In this document: positions 7,779 through 14,948 of the stretch, piece by piece
How positions within the stretch are numbered: position 1 is the first letter of the stretch
Layout of the letters: each line of letters opens with the position of its first letter
NCBI GenBank assembly: GCA_964463165.1
Contig: CAYXBK010000010.1
Location: forward strand, 1 to 64,000
Origin: UBA7236 sp964463165
GTDB taxonomy: Bacteria > Bacteroidota > Bacteroidia > Chitinophagales > BACL12
DNA: 64,000 bases
Direction: 5' to 3'
Program-made: the position numbers and the translations under genes
Notes under the pieces: generated by a model
Databases searched by the model: none
What the model was told of the DNA's origin: nothing
Seen by the model: only the letters and a program-made list of their open reading frames with translations

Positions 7779-9252
7779 GGGAAATACCTGGAAAAATCTG
7801 TTTGATCTTGTAAAAACAATGTCTCCTTCAGAAAAAGGGTATTTCCGGAAATACCAGACCGGTTACGCGGATAAAAGCAATGTGATTTACCTGAAATTAT
7901 TCGACAGCCTTGCAGCTGCAAAAGAATTGAATGAAAAACAAATTGAAGCCACTCTTTCAGGCAAGGTTAAAAATATACACAGCATTAAAAGTTTCCTGGA
8001 AAAACAAATTTTAAAAAGTTTAAGAGCGTATCATCATAAAATAAATATTGCCTTCACGTTGCGGGAAATGCTCGATGAAATTGAAATATTAAACGACCGC
8101 TCGTTGCAGCATTTAAGTATGAAATTAATTGAAAAAGGAATTTCAATTGCAGAACGAACCGGTATGTCAACTTATCTCATATTATTTCTCATCGAAAAAA
8201 GACAGATTCTTAAATTTTATGATGAGCATTCAAGAAAAGAAATCGGCGAAAAGGTTGTCAAAAAAATAACAACAGGTGCCCGGCTGATTCTTGCTATTGA
8301 ACAGATTCGTGATATTCATCAAAAATCCATTTACTGGATCAATCATTTTGTTCCGCTGCGTGATGCAATGATCAGAAATGAAGCCGAATCGGCATTGGAA
8401 AAACTTTTACTGATACAGGATGAAACATTGGTGGATTTCAATCAATTGAATTTCCGCGATTCTGCCATTTCCAATATTTATTTGTTGCTGGATAAAATGG
8501 ATTTAGCCATACAGTATCAACGGAAAACAATTTCATTGCTGGAAACGGTAGACCTGAAAACAATAAAACGACAATTAGGCTATGCATCAGCTGTATATAA
8601 TTTATGTTCACTTTTTATTCAAACTGAAAATATAAATGGAGTGTCAGAATGTATTATGAAACTGGAACACATTGACACAGAAAACCCGGCCGAATTAAAT
8701 TATATCGACGCGATCATACATTATATCAGATTGGCGGTGCTCGTTCGACTGAAAAAAAAGCGGAATGAAAATGAGGCTGCACAGGCGGAGAAATATTTAC
8801 TCCGGGTGCATCCGATCCCGAATTTATTTTACGATTCCCAATATTTATTACTAACGTATTATGTATCGAATTCTTTATGGGATAAGGCATTGGATAAAGC
8901 AAATTATCTGCTGAGCCATGATAACCTGCACAGCCAGATTTCCATACATGTGCATGCGAGGCTTTTGCATATTTTAATTCATTATAAACTGCAGCACACA
9001 CAATTATTACCTGCGCTGATCAGGCAAACATACCGCTATATGTTTAAACAGGAGCTGTATCACGCATTGGAAAAGGAAATGCTGAATTTTTTCAAAAAGG
9101 TTTTATCTGCACCTGATAAAACAAGTGCTCAAATTTTATTGAAAGATCTCCGGTTAAAAGTAAACCGTATTTCACGGCAGGAAGAAAATGCAAGAAATAT
9201 GGCTGTTTATTTTGACTATAAAAGCTGGTTGAAAAAAGAATTAACAAATTGA
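7777..9252 (+). CDS. Uncharacterised helical protein, module copy 1 (protein B1)
   Basis: A 491-residue protein with no signal peptide or membrane segment. It is almost wholly helical by composition, with a TPR-like feel in the C-terminal half, and shows no helix-turn-helix, kinase or nuclease motif. I do not recognise the family. It is a clear paralog of the protein at 14947-16422. Shared blocks in order are EKGYF(R/K)KY, KN(I/Y)S-(K/R)SFL-KQILKSLR, the GM--Y-ILFL-EKRQ-LK stretch, HPIPN-FYD-Q-LLL-YY, and a terminal YFDY--WLK-EL. Both genes are transcribed away from a secreted T9SS protein gene from a TATATTTG promoter, which suggests a functional pair. Cytosolic location is inferred; a regulatory or chaperone-like role for the secreted partner is only a guess. 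Confidence 0.8.
   Translation: MGNTWKNLFDLVKTMSPSEKGYFRKYQTGYADKSNVIYLKLFDSLAAAKELNEKQIEATLSGKVKNIHSIKSFLEKQILKSLRAYHHKINIAFTLREMLDEIEILNDRSLQHLSMKLIEKGISIAERTGMSTYLILFLIEKRQILKFYDEHSRKEIGEKVVKKITTGARLILAIEQIRDIHQKSIYWINHFVPLRDAMIRNEAESALEKLLLIQDETLVDFNQLNFRDSAISNIYLLLDKMDLAIQYQRKTISLLETVDLKTIKRQLGYASAVYNLCSLFIQTENINGVSECIMKLEHIDTENPAELNYIDAIIHYIRLAVLVRLKKKRNENEAAQAEKYLLRVHPIPNLFYDSQYLLLTYYVSNSLWDKALDKANYLLSHDNLHSQISIHVHARLLHILIHYKLQHTQLLPALIRQTYRYMFKQELYHALEKEMLNFFKKVLSAPDKTSAQILLKDLRLKVNRISRQEENARNMAVYFDYKSWLKKELTN
7838..7855. repeat. Perfect 18-bp palindrome inside the start of gene B1
   Basis: GGTATTTCCGGAAATACC is identical to its reverse complement. It encodes the conserved GYFRKY region. 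The matching site in B2 (15009-15024) keeps complementary 7-bp arms (GTATTTT/AAAATAC) around a different centre. Confidence 0.6.
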
Positions 9253-9264
9253 AATCAATTCCTA

Positions 9265-9654
9265 TTAATAATCTGCAGATTTTTCCAATTGATAGAGTTT
9301 ATATCTCTGTTGTATGAATTGCTGAATTGCCGGTGAAGATAATTGTTCAGCAGATTTGATCTGAAGATACCTTGAAATCTTCCCCTTCCCTTCCAGCAAT
9401 TTATCCGGGTCGGGCAATGAAGTGCCCCGGTTAAAGCCCAGCTTCAAACCTTTTTTTGAAGGGATGAGTACACAAATCAGATCTGCATATTTCTGACTAT
9501 AACAATATGCGATCATATTTGCAGAATGATCGATCTGTTCAAGGATATCGGGGAGATTTTCTAAAATTATTTCACGGAGCAGCAAAGCATTTTTATAAAC
9601 TTCTGCATCATAACCTGATAAAAATATTTCTATTTCTTTCCGCAGTTTTTTCAT
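9265..9654 (-). CDS. DUF1801 (YdhG-like) domain protein
   Basis: Small 129-residue protein of the DUF1801/YdhG group, seen in FLSGYDAEVYKNALLLREII at the start, the AYCYSQKYADLICVLIP core strand pair and the KKGLKLGFNRG turn. Cytosolic, with no signal peptide. Function in the family is not established; these small genes often sit beside SRPBCC and hydrolase genes, as here. It overlaps the 3' end of the upstream alpha/beta hydrolase by 4 nt, so the two are translationally coupled. Confidence 0.8.
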   Translation of the reverse strand: MKKLRKEIEIFLSGYDAEVYKNALLLREIILENLPDILEQIDHSANMIAYCYSQKYADLICVLIPSKKGLKLGFNRGTSLPDPDKLLEGKGKISRYLQIKSAEQLSSPAIQQFIQQRYKLYQLEKSADY

Positions 9655-10439
9655 ACTGGTGTATCGAGAAATTCTTCAATCAGTTGAATGGCATTGAATT
9701 CTGGCAAATTACCATTTTCAATTGATTCGATGGTGCCGATATAATTGCCATGTCCGCCCGGAAAAACTGCTAAGATTGCATGTGGCATTATCCTCGATAT
9801 TTCAACTGCATGCTCCATACTGCCCACATCCTGATTTCCATTGATTACAAGCGTGGGTGCTTTTATTGTTTTCATTTCTTCTTCTGTCCAGCCTTTGAAA
9901 TTTTTCATTCTCTCCACATCACGGTTGAACATATTTAAAAGTCTTTCTGGGTGATTGTTTATTTTTAAATATCCTTCCTGCAGCGCCATTGGCATGCTTT
10001 CCAAAGTTGCATTTTCAAACATTTCCCAAAATTGCGGCACCACGGCAGACCTTTTATAAAATATAGAAGCCAGAATGATTTTATTGATGATGTGCGCATG
10101 CCGGAGTCCAAGTTCAATTAATGTTTGTCCGCCGTTACTGAAACCCAAAAAATCCGTTTTCCCGATTTTTAAATTTTCAAGCAGTTTCGCAATATCATCT
10201 GCATCCTGTTGAAATGATAATGGCCTGTCACGATCAGCGGTATGACCATGAGCCTGTAATTCAACGGCAATTAACTGCCGCGTTTTTGATAGATGCGGAA
10301 TAATTCTACCGAATGTTGTTTCAATCGTTGAACCACCACCGTGGATTAAAACAAGCGGTTTGCCTGATCCATGCATTTCGTAATACATCTGAAGGCCGTT
10401 GACTTCAGAATATCCATTTTTAAAATTACTGTCCGGCAT
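9651..10439 (-). CDS. Alpha/beta hydrolase
   Basis: A 262-residue alpha/beta-fold hydrolase with the usual landmarks: an oxyanion HGGG (33-36), nucleophile S101 in GFSNGG, acid D204 in NGNQD and H230 in PGGHG. It has no signal peptide, so it acts in the cytosol on an unknown ester, lactone or similar substrate. It is first of a coupled pair with the DUF1801 gene (ATG/stop overlap of 4 nt). A terminator separates it from the SRPBCC gene upstream. Confidence 0.9.
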   Translation of the reverse strand: MPDSNFKNGYSEVNGLQMYYEMHGSGKPLVLIHGGGSTIETTFGRIIPHLSKTRQLIAVELQAHGHTADRDRPLSFQQDADDIAKLLENLKIGKTDFLGFSNGGQTLIELGLRHAHIINKIILASIFYKRSAVVPQFWEMFENATLESMPMALQEGYLKINNHPERLLNMFNRDVERMKNFKGWTEEEMKTIKAPTLVINGNQDVGSMEHAVEISRIMPHAILAVFPGGHGNYIGTIESIENGNLPEFNAIQLIEEFLDTPV

Positions 10440-10505
10440 ATTATTAAAATCTCTTTAAATGAAAATAGAAATAATTTCATCACGAAGATAAAAAATACTG
10501 ATTTG

Positions 10506-10548
10506 GAAAAAATAAAAGCCACATCCATATGCTCATACAGGTGTGGCT
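10506..10548 (-). terminator. Rho-independent terminator after the SRPBCC gene
   Basis: On the minus strand a 9-bp stem (10548-10540 with 10525-10517, one G-T pair, loop of about 14 nt) is followed by TTTTATTTTTT. It lies just downstream of the SRPBCC gene ending at 10568 and upstream of the hydrolase. Confidence 0.7.
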
Positions 10549-10567
10549 GCAAACTGGTTGAGATTTT

Positions 10568-11011
10568 TTATTTTAACTCCGGCGTGCCTTTCCCTTCTGT
10601 TAACAGTTTGAATAAGCTTCCTTTGATATAATAATCCCAGCCCTGTGAACAGGCAGTAAAACATTCAATTTGCGGGATCAGGCCTATATGCGTAAAATCA
10701 ATTTGCGTTTGATCATTTACTGAAGATATTTCGAAACAAATTTTTGTGTTTGTCCACTCATCTTTCTTTTTAATAAAATTCAGATTGCTGTCGGTTACGA
10801 GCCAGACGATTTTTTGATCGGGAATCATTTCAATTATTTTTTGCGTTGAAACATGCACGTCATCAAATTTCACTGTAAATAAATCATTCAGATTTTCCGA
10901 TTTGCCTGTAAGATGTTCCGTCCACCATCGGGTAACAGCATTTATTTTTCTGAAAACTTCATTTGGTGTTGCAGCAACAAGAAGCCTGATATGATAATTC
11001 TGTTCTTTCAT
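10568..11011 (-). CDS. SRPBCC (START/AHSA1-like) family protein
   Basis: A 147-residue protein of the SRPBCC hydrophobic-pocket superfamily: an opening strand IRLLVAATPNEVFRKI, a WW-containing turn (RWWTEHL), the central IVWLVTDSNLNF and a C-terminal helix (QGWDYYIKGSLFKLL). It is paralogous to the next upstream gene (same VAWKV/IVWLV, NFI---EW-NT and GLIP---C segments), a tandem duplication with a 5-nt gap. The ligand or substrate is unknown. It is followed by a hairpin terminator. Confidence 0.85.
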   Translation of the reverse strand: MKEQNYHIRLLVAATPNEVFRKINAVTRWWTEHLTGKSENLNDLFTVKFDDVHVSTQKIIEMIPDQKIVWLVTDSNLNFIKKKDEWTNTKICFEISSVNDQTQIDFTHIGLIPQIECFTACSQGWDYYIKGSLFKLLTEGKGTPELK

Positions 11012-11016
11012 AATAA

Positions 11017-11514
11017 TTAATTACCGGTATTATTAAAATGTTGTTCAAGTAATTGCTGGTTAAAACCTCCTTCCTTCGGATTCGGCTCGCCTTTTCCTGT
11101 TTCAATCAGATTGCGCAGGCTGCGTTGAATATAATTCGTCCATGCATCAAAACAAATCTGGTAACATTCATACGCCGGCACCAACCCTTCATGCGTAAAT
11201 ACAATTTTTGTTTTATCATTTTCTTCCGAAATTTCAAAAATCACTCTGGTGTTTATCCATTCGCTCTGATCCTGAATAAAATTGAAATAATTATACAACA
11301 CCTTCCACACTATTTTTTTGCCCGGCACCAGTTCAGTTATTTTCATTTTACAGATATGCACATCTTTAAAATGGTATTTAAATTCGGCATTGAGTTGATC
11401 CGTATTGCCTTCGATTTCTTCCGACCACCAGCCGCGGACATGACTGATGGAATCAAATGCTTCTTTTGGACTTTTGTCTACCAGAATCGTTGTTGTAAAA
11501 TCAGTATTGTTCAT
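11017..11514 (-). CDS. SRPBCC (START/AHSA1-like) family protein, tandem paralog
   Basis: A 165-residue SRPBCC protein starting MNNTDFTTTILVDKSP at the ATG at 11514; the frame continues to 11619 but that stretch has no ATG and does not look coding. It shares with its downstream neighbour the pattern VRGWW, KIVWKV, NFIQDQSEWINTR and GLVPAYECY. The C-terminus is extended by about 20 residues (PNPKEGGFNQQ). Cytosolic, ligand unknown. Probably co-transcribed with the neighbour. Confidence 0.85.
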   Translation of the reverse strand: MNNTDFTTTILVDKSPKEAFDSISHVRGWWSEEIEGNTDQLNAEFKYHFKDVHICKMKITELVPGKKIVWKVLYNYFNFIQDQSEWINTRVIFEISEENDKTKIVFTHEGLVPAYECYQICFDAWTNYIQRSLRNLIETGKGEPNPKEGGFNQQLLEQHFNNTGN

Positions 11515-11672
11515 ATTCAATTCGTTTACGTTGTAAAAGTATTCCTGTATCGGGGTATTGACAGGGTGTAAGACAGACAATCTGACGGGTGGATTTTGAC
11601 AGAAGGAAATGCAAAACACGCATCACGGGATTTTTCGGCCTGAAAAATCAGGAACACAAGTATTTCAAATCT

Positions 11673-12509
11673 TTAATGATTTATTATTGATTTTGCATCG
11701 GAGGTCACATTGCCTTTTAAATACTCCAGAATTGCATCGTGGAGTTTAACGTAATCAACAGGATTGTAAAACGTATATGTCCAGATCGATTCACGTATAT
11801 CCTGCTCATCTCCATAAATTAATTTTGTGAGAACAAAATCCGCTCCTTCATTTTTAAATTTATGAATTTTCAAAGTTTGAAGTGTATACAGCTGGTCAAC
11901 ATCATTCCCAAGGCTGTCACGTGAATAAATATAATAGATATGTTTGGCGAAACTTCCTTCCGTTCCTTTATCACCCAGTTCGGCGAACCATTCATAACCC
12001 CATACATTTTGATTATTAAAAACAAATTTTTCAAAATTATAGTATGCATCAAGCCCTTCAGGAAGTTTTTTTGCTTTATACGCAGCATACAATTTTTCCT
12101 GATACATTTTTGCTTTATCCAATTGATTAAGGCCAAAATATGCAACAACCAGATCCTTATATGACCAATATACCTGTTCCTGTAATTTCGGATTGAGATA
12201 ATCTTTATCTTCTTCAAGAGAATTGATGAATTCGGTTAATAATTCTACTGATCGTGACCAATCGTCTTTCGCTTTCACATCCAGTAAAACATAAAACAAC
12301 GAAGCAGACAAACCATAGGCAATATCCGGATAGAGGCTGTCGGTTTTGCTGGTTTGTTCACGCAATTCACGAAAGAGTTGTAAGGCATTATTGTAATCTT
12401 CTTTATTTAAATAATCGCCGGCCTGCTGAAGTTTATCATTGGCAACCTGACTTGTAACAAAACCATGGATGCCTGTAATAAGCACGAATATGCATAGTAG
12501 TTTTTTCAT
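11673..12509 (-). CDS. Secreted TPR-like protein, unrecognised family
   Basis: A 278-residue protein with a clear signal peptide (MKKLLCIFVLITGIHG, cleaved near VTSQ) and helical repeats that look like TPR units in the first 150 residues (AGDYLNKEDYNNALQLF, then VVAYFGLNQLDKAKMYQEKL). The C-terminal third is non-repetitive and aromatic-rich. There is no T9SS tail or lipobox, so it is predicted to be periplasmic. It lies between SRPBCC genes on the same strand. I do not recognise a function. Confidence 0.75.
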   Translation of the reverse strand: MKKLLCIFVLITGIHGFVTSQVANDKLQQAGDYLNKEDYNNALQLFRELREQTSKTDSLYPDIAYGLSASLFYVLLDVKAKDDWSRSVELLTEFINSLEEDKDYLNPKLQEQVYWSYKDLVVAYFGLNQLDKAKMYQEKLYAAYKAKKLPEGLDAYYNFEKFVFNNQNVWGYEWFAELGDKGTEGSFAKHIYYIYSRDSLGNDVDQLYTLQTLKIHKFKNEGADFVLTKLIYGDEQDIRESIWTYTFYNPVDYVKLHDAILEYLKGNVTSDAKSIINH

Positions 12510-12556
12510 GGTTTACCTTTTATGATTAAGTAACGGATGAATTAATCGGATTGATT

Positions 12557-12970
12557 TTAATTACTTTCCACATATTTCTTAAAATTATTCAAAATCATTT
12601 GCCAGCCCTGTTGCTGAAATTCAGGCGGGTTTTGTTCTTCCGCATCAAATGTTGTGGTAACATTTGTAGTTTCTCCATTACTCTCAAAAATAGTGGTTGC
12701 CATACGGCCGTCACCCATGGTATAGGTAATTTCTTTCAGCGGATCAACCGTATTATAAACTGCTTCGAAATCAAATCCAAAGCTGCCGTCTTTTGCTTCC
12801 ATACGTGCTGCGTATTTTCCGCCAACACGCAAATCATTCGTCGCCCACGGACATTGCCAGTCGTCGGCAGCAAAATTCCATTTTGTAATATGTTCGGGCA
12901 TGGTCCAGCAATCCCATACTTTTTGAATGGGGGCGGAGATGAGGGCGGTGATGGTGAGTTTAGTTGACAT
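12557..12970 (-). CDS. SRPBCC (AHSA1-type) protein
   Basis: A 137-residue protein of the AHSA1-type SRPBCC family: ITALISAPIQKVWDCWTMPEHITKWN, a middle GGKYAARMEAKDGSFGFDF, and the C-terminal QQGWQMILNNFKKYVE helix. This branch is closer to typical environmental AHSA1-like proteins than to the tandem pair at 10.6-11.5 kb. Cytosolic; substrate unknown. It is the first gene of the minus-strand block enclosed by the two A/B modules. Confidence 0.9.
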   Translation of the reverse strand: MSTKLTITALISAPIQKVWDCWTMPEHITKWNFAADDWQCPWATNDLRVGGKYAARMEAKDGSFGFDFEAVYNTVDPLKEITYTMGDGRMATTIFESNGETTNVTTTFDAEEQNPPEFQQQGWQMILNNFKKYVESN

Positions 12971-13110
12971 CGTTAGATTGATTTTATAAGAAAAGGAATT
13001 ATTTTGAATGTAACATCAAAATTTATCCTTCTTCAAAAATAAAGGATGCCATCAATATGTAATAGTTTTTTATAAGCCCGATTCTGATTTTAATCGTCCG
13101 CCCGTGTAGC

Positions 13111-13148
13111 CACAAAAAAACACCCCTGCAGTTTTCACTGCAGAGGTG
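13111..13148 (-). terminator. Rho-independent terminator of gene A2
   Basis: An 11-bp stem with one mismatch (13121-13131 with 13138-13148, loop TTTTCA) is followed on the minus strand by TTTTTTTGTG. It lies about 17 nt beyond the stop codon of the T9SS gene at 13165, just as gene A1 ends at a hairpin. Confidence 0.8.
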
Positions 13149-13164
13149 TGTCACTTCATAGAAA

Positions 13165-14787
13165 TTATTTTGCTTTGATAAAAGAAATTGTTTGCAATTC
13201 CTCATCTGTATAAATTCGGCAGGAATAATATCCTTGCGGAAGCGACCGTATATCAAAAACGGGATTTGCTGTATCGGTTTGTTGCTCGAGAACAATTTGT
13301 CCGTTCATATTTAAAATTTGTATACGGGCATTAATATCGGTACCATTCAGATAAATATAATCGGAAGAAGGATTTGGATAAATATTAAAATTTTCTGCAT
13401 CAGCAATATCTGTTTCCTGTTTCATAATAGGCTGCGAAAATTTTGTTGTCGCCATACTGTAGTTCAATCCATCGAGCGTAAGATATGTGCAATAAATATC
13501 GCTTGAGAGGCTTGAACCCAGAACCATCGAACCGTCAACTATCTGACCTGCAAAATCTCCATTGTATATTTCAACCGGCCAGGCTCCGAGTCCGCTTGTA
13601 GTATTATATCTTGCAATAAAAAAATTATCATCTGAATTGCGGTAACCCATTATATTAAAATCGCCGCTGCCTAAACAAAAATTAATTTTTCTTCCTTCTT
13701 CAATTGTTCCCGGACCGGTTTGATTAATTGTTTTAATCCATAAAGTTGTTCCGCTGCTGTTCAATCGCCATGTCCTTGCATTTCTGCCGCCTGCACCATC
13801 TGAAACGCTACCGGTAATAGCGAGTCCGTCGCCCATTTTATTTCCGGCCGCATCACATGCAACTTCATGTGCAAGCGTTCCTTCACCGAGGCGTCTGATC
13901 CAGAGCCTTTTTCCATTTGCGGGATTTATTTTAAATACCGCAATGTGATCATAAAATGGAGAAACATTGTCTTCAGAATGCGAAATGCCATAAATATTTC
14001 CGTCCACATCCATAACGATATTTTTTGCAACATCATCTCTTCCCGCATAACTGTATAATATTTTTTGATAAACAACCGCATATATTTCACCGTCATTATG
14101 CACCTTGGCAATGAAATTATCATGTGTGGTGCCGCCTGTATTTTTATCTACATAACCCCAGACAAAAAAATCTGTATTTGTCAGCAACATGGAAGTTGGT
14201 GTGCTGTTCCTTACAAATCCAAGTATCGGATGAATTTCCTGGCTGTAATTATCAAGCAGATCTTTTTCAATAATTACGAGAAGACTTTTATATAAATTAT
14301 CGCTGTTGTCGAGCACTTTCAATAAAACACCGGTTGTTTCCGTTCCATCAATATTTAATTGCCTGCTGGTAATAAATTTTGCCTGGCTGTAAATAAAAGG
14401 AATTGTGATTGTGAACGTATGCAATACAGTACCTGTATTATTATCAATCAAATACTGAATAAGTGTATTTGTATTGGAGTTGAGTGAAAGCACGTTTGAC
14501 GTAGTGCCCAAATTATGAATACCGCCGGCAATAAAGTCCAGCTCAAACCAGATATCGAAAAAATTGGTCGTGCCGTCGGGGCTGATGCTTTTAATATTCG
14601 CTTCTACTCCTGCACCTACCCACATCGACATGCAAAAATCATCTACATAATCCATAAATGCGGTTACATCGGAAGCGCCTTCGCCGATTGCGGTTTCTGT
14701 TTCCCAGTCAATTATTGGTTGAGCTGTAACGGGCCCGGCAAAAAATATTGCCAGGAATGCGCTGAGTAAAATTTTGTGATTTTTCAT
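13165..14787 (-). CDS. Secreted T9SS protein, module copy 2 (protein A2)
   Basis: A 540-residue exported protein: signal peptide MKNHKILLSAFLAIFFAG cleaved near VTAQ, a beta-propeller-like body with DVDGNIYGIS-type motifs, and a T9SS type A tail (NIYPNPSSDYIYL, QILNMNGQIV, ending TISFIKAK). It parallels protein A1 over nearly its full length, including HDNF, SYAGRDD, GDGLAITGSV, WRLNSSGTTLW and IEEGR. The start is at the natural signal peptide. The gene is divergent from gene B2. Function not recognised; propeller-type ligand binding or adhesion at the cell surface is a reasonable inference. Confidence 0.85.
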   Translation of the reverse strand: MKNHKILLSAFLAIFFAGPVTAQPIIDWETETAIGEGASDVTAFMDYVDDFCMSMWVGAGVEANIKSISPDGTTNFFDIWFELDFIAGGIHNLGTTSNVLSLNSNTNTLIQYLIDNNTGTVLHTFTITIPFIYSQAKFITSRQLNIDGTETTGVLLKVLDNSDNLYKSLLVIIEKDLLDNYSQEIHPILGFVRNSTPTSMLLTNTDFFVWGYVDKNTGGTTHDNFIAKVHNDGEIYAVVYQKILYSYAGRDDVAKNIVMDVDGNIYGISHSEDNVSPFYDHIAVFKINPANGKRLWIRRLGEGTLAHEVACDAAGNKMGDGLAITGSVSDGAGGRNARTWRLNSSGTTLWIKTINQTGPGTIEEGRKINFCLGSGDFNIMGYRNSDDNFFIARYNTTSGLGAWPVEIYNGDFAGQIVDGSMVLGSSLSSDIYCTYLTLDGLNYSMATTKFSQPIMKQETDIADAENFNIYPNPSSDYIYLNGTDINARIQILNMNGQIVLEQQTDTANPVFDIRSLPQGYYSCRIYTDEELQTISFIKAK

Positions 14788-14821
14788 TTGAAGTGATTTT
14801 AAGTGTGTATTGATATTACAA

Positions 14822-14840
14822 TTTTCGGAATTTCAGAAAA
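14822..14840. promoter_or_regulatory. TTTTCGGAATTTCAGAAAA site, shared with module 1
   Basis: This stretch aligns with TTTCGGAAATTTCTAAAAA at 7702-7720 in the other module, each between the divergent A and B genes. The order TTTCGGAA-TTTC--AAAA is kept with a one-base indel. Candidate regulatory site. Confidence 0.4.
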
Positions 14841-14853
14841 TCGCTGCAAACCA

Positions 14854-14869
14854 AATTCAGTTCTGAATT
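14854..14869. repeat. Inverted repeat AATTCAG-TT-CTGAATT
   Basis: Perfect 7-bp arms with a 2-nt centre in the A2/B2 intergenic region, about 25 nt upstream of the B2 -33 box. No counterpart was found in module 1. Possible operator. Confidence 0.4.
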
Positions 14870-14892
14870 ATGATTTCGCAATCGTCGAATAA

Positions 14893-14922
14893 TTGCCGAA
14901 ATGCCTGTAAATACTATATTTG
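14893..14922 (+). promoter_or_regulatory. Promoter of gene B2
   Basis: TTG (14893-14895), a 19-nt spacer and TATATTTG (14915-14922) match the Bacteroidota -33/-7 consensus exactly. The ATG at 14947 follows after a short leader. The upstream in-frame start at 14920 would overlap the -7 box and is rejected. Confidence 0.65.
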
Positions 14923-14938
14923 TATAGAAAAAATTGTG

Positions 14939-14948
14939 ATTCCGGAAT
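14939..14948. promoter_or_regulatory. ATTCCGGAAT palindrome overlapping the B2 start codon
   Basis: A perfect 10-bp palindrome whose last two bases are the first two of the B2 ATG. In B1 the equivalent place holds ATTTCGGATAT. Possible autoregulatory site; short enough that chance is not excluded. Confidence 0.35.

Noticed and set aside
11053..11571. 172-codon plus-strand ORF
   Set aside because: It is antisense to the SRPBCC gene, which has clear family motifs.
13023..13295. Separate small minus-strand gene beside A2
   Set aside because: It overlaps the A2 3' end and terminator in another frame and shows no protein-like character.
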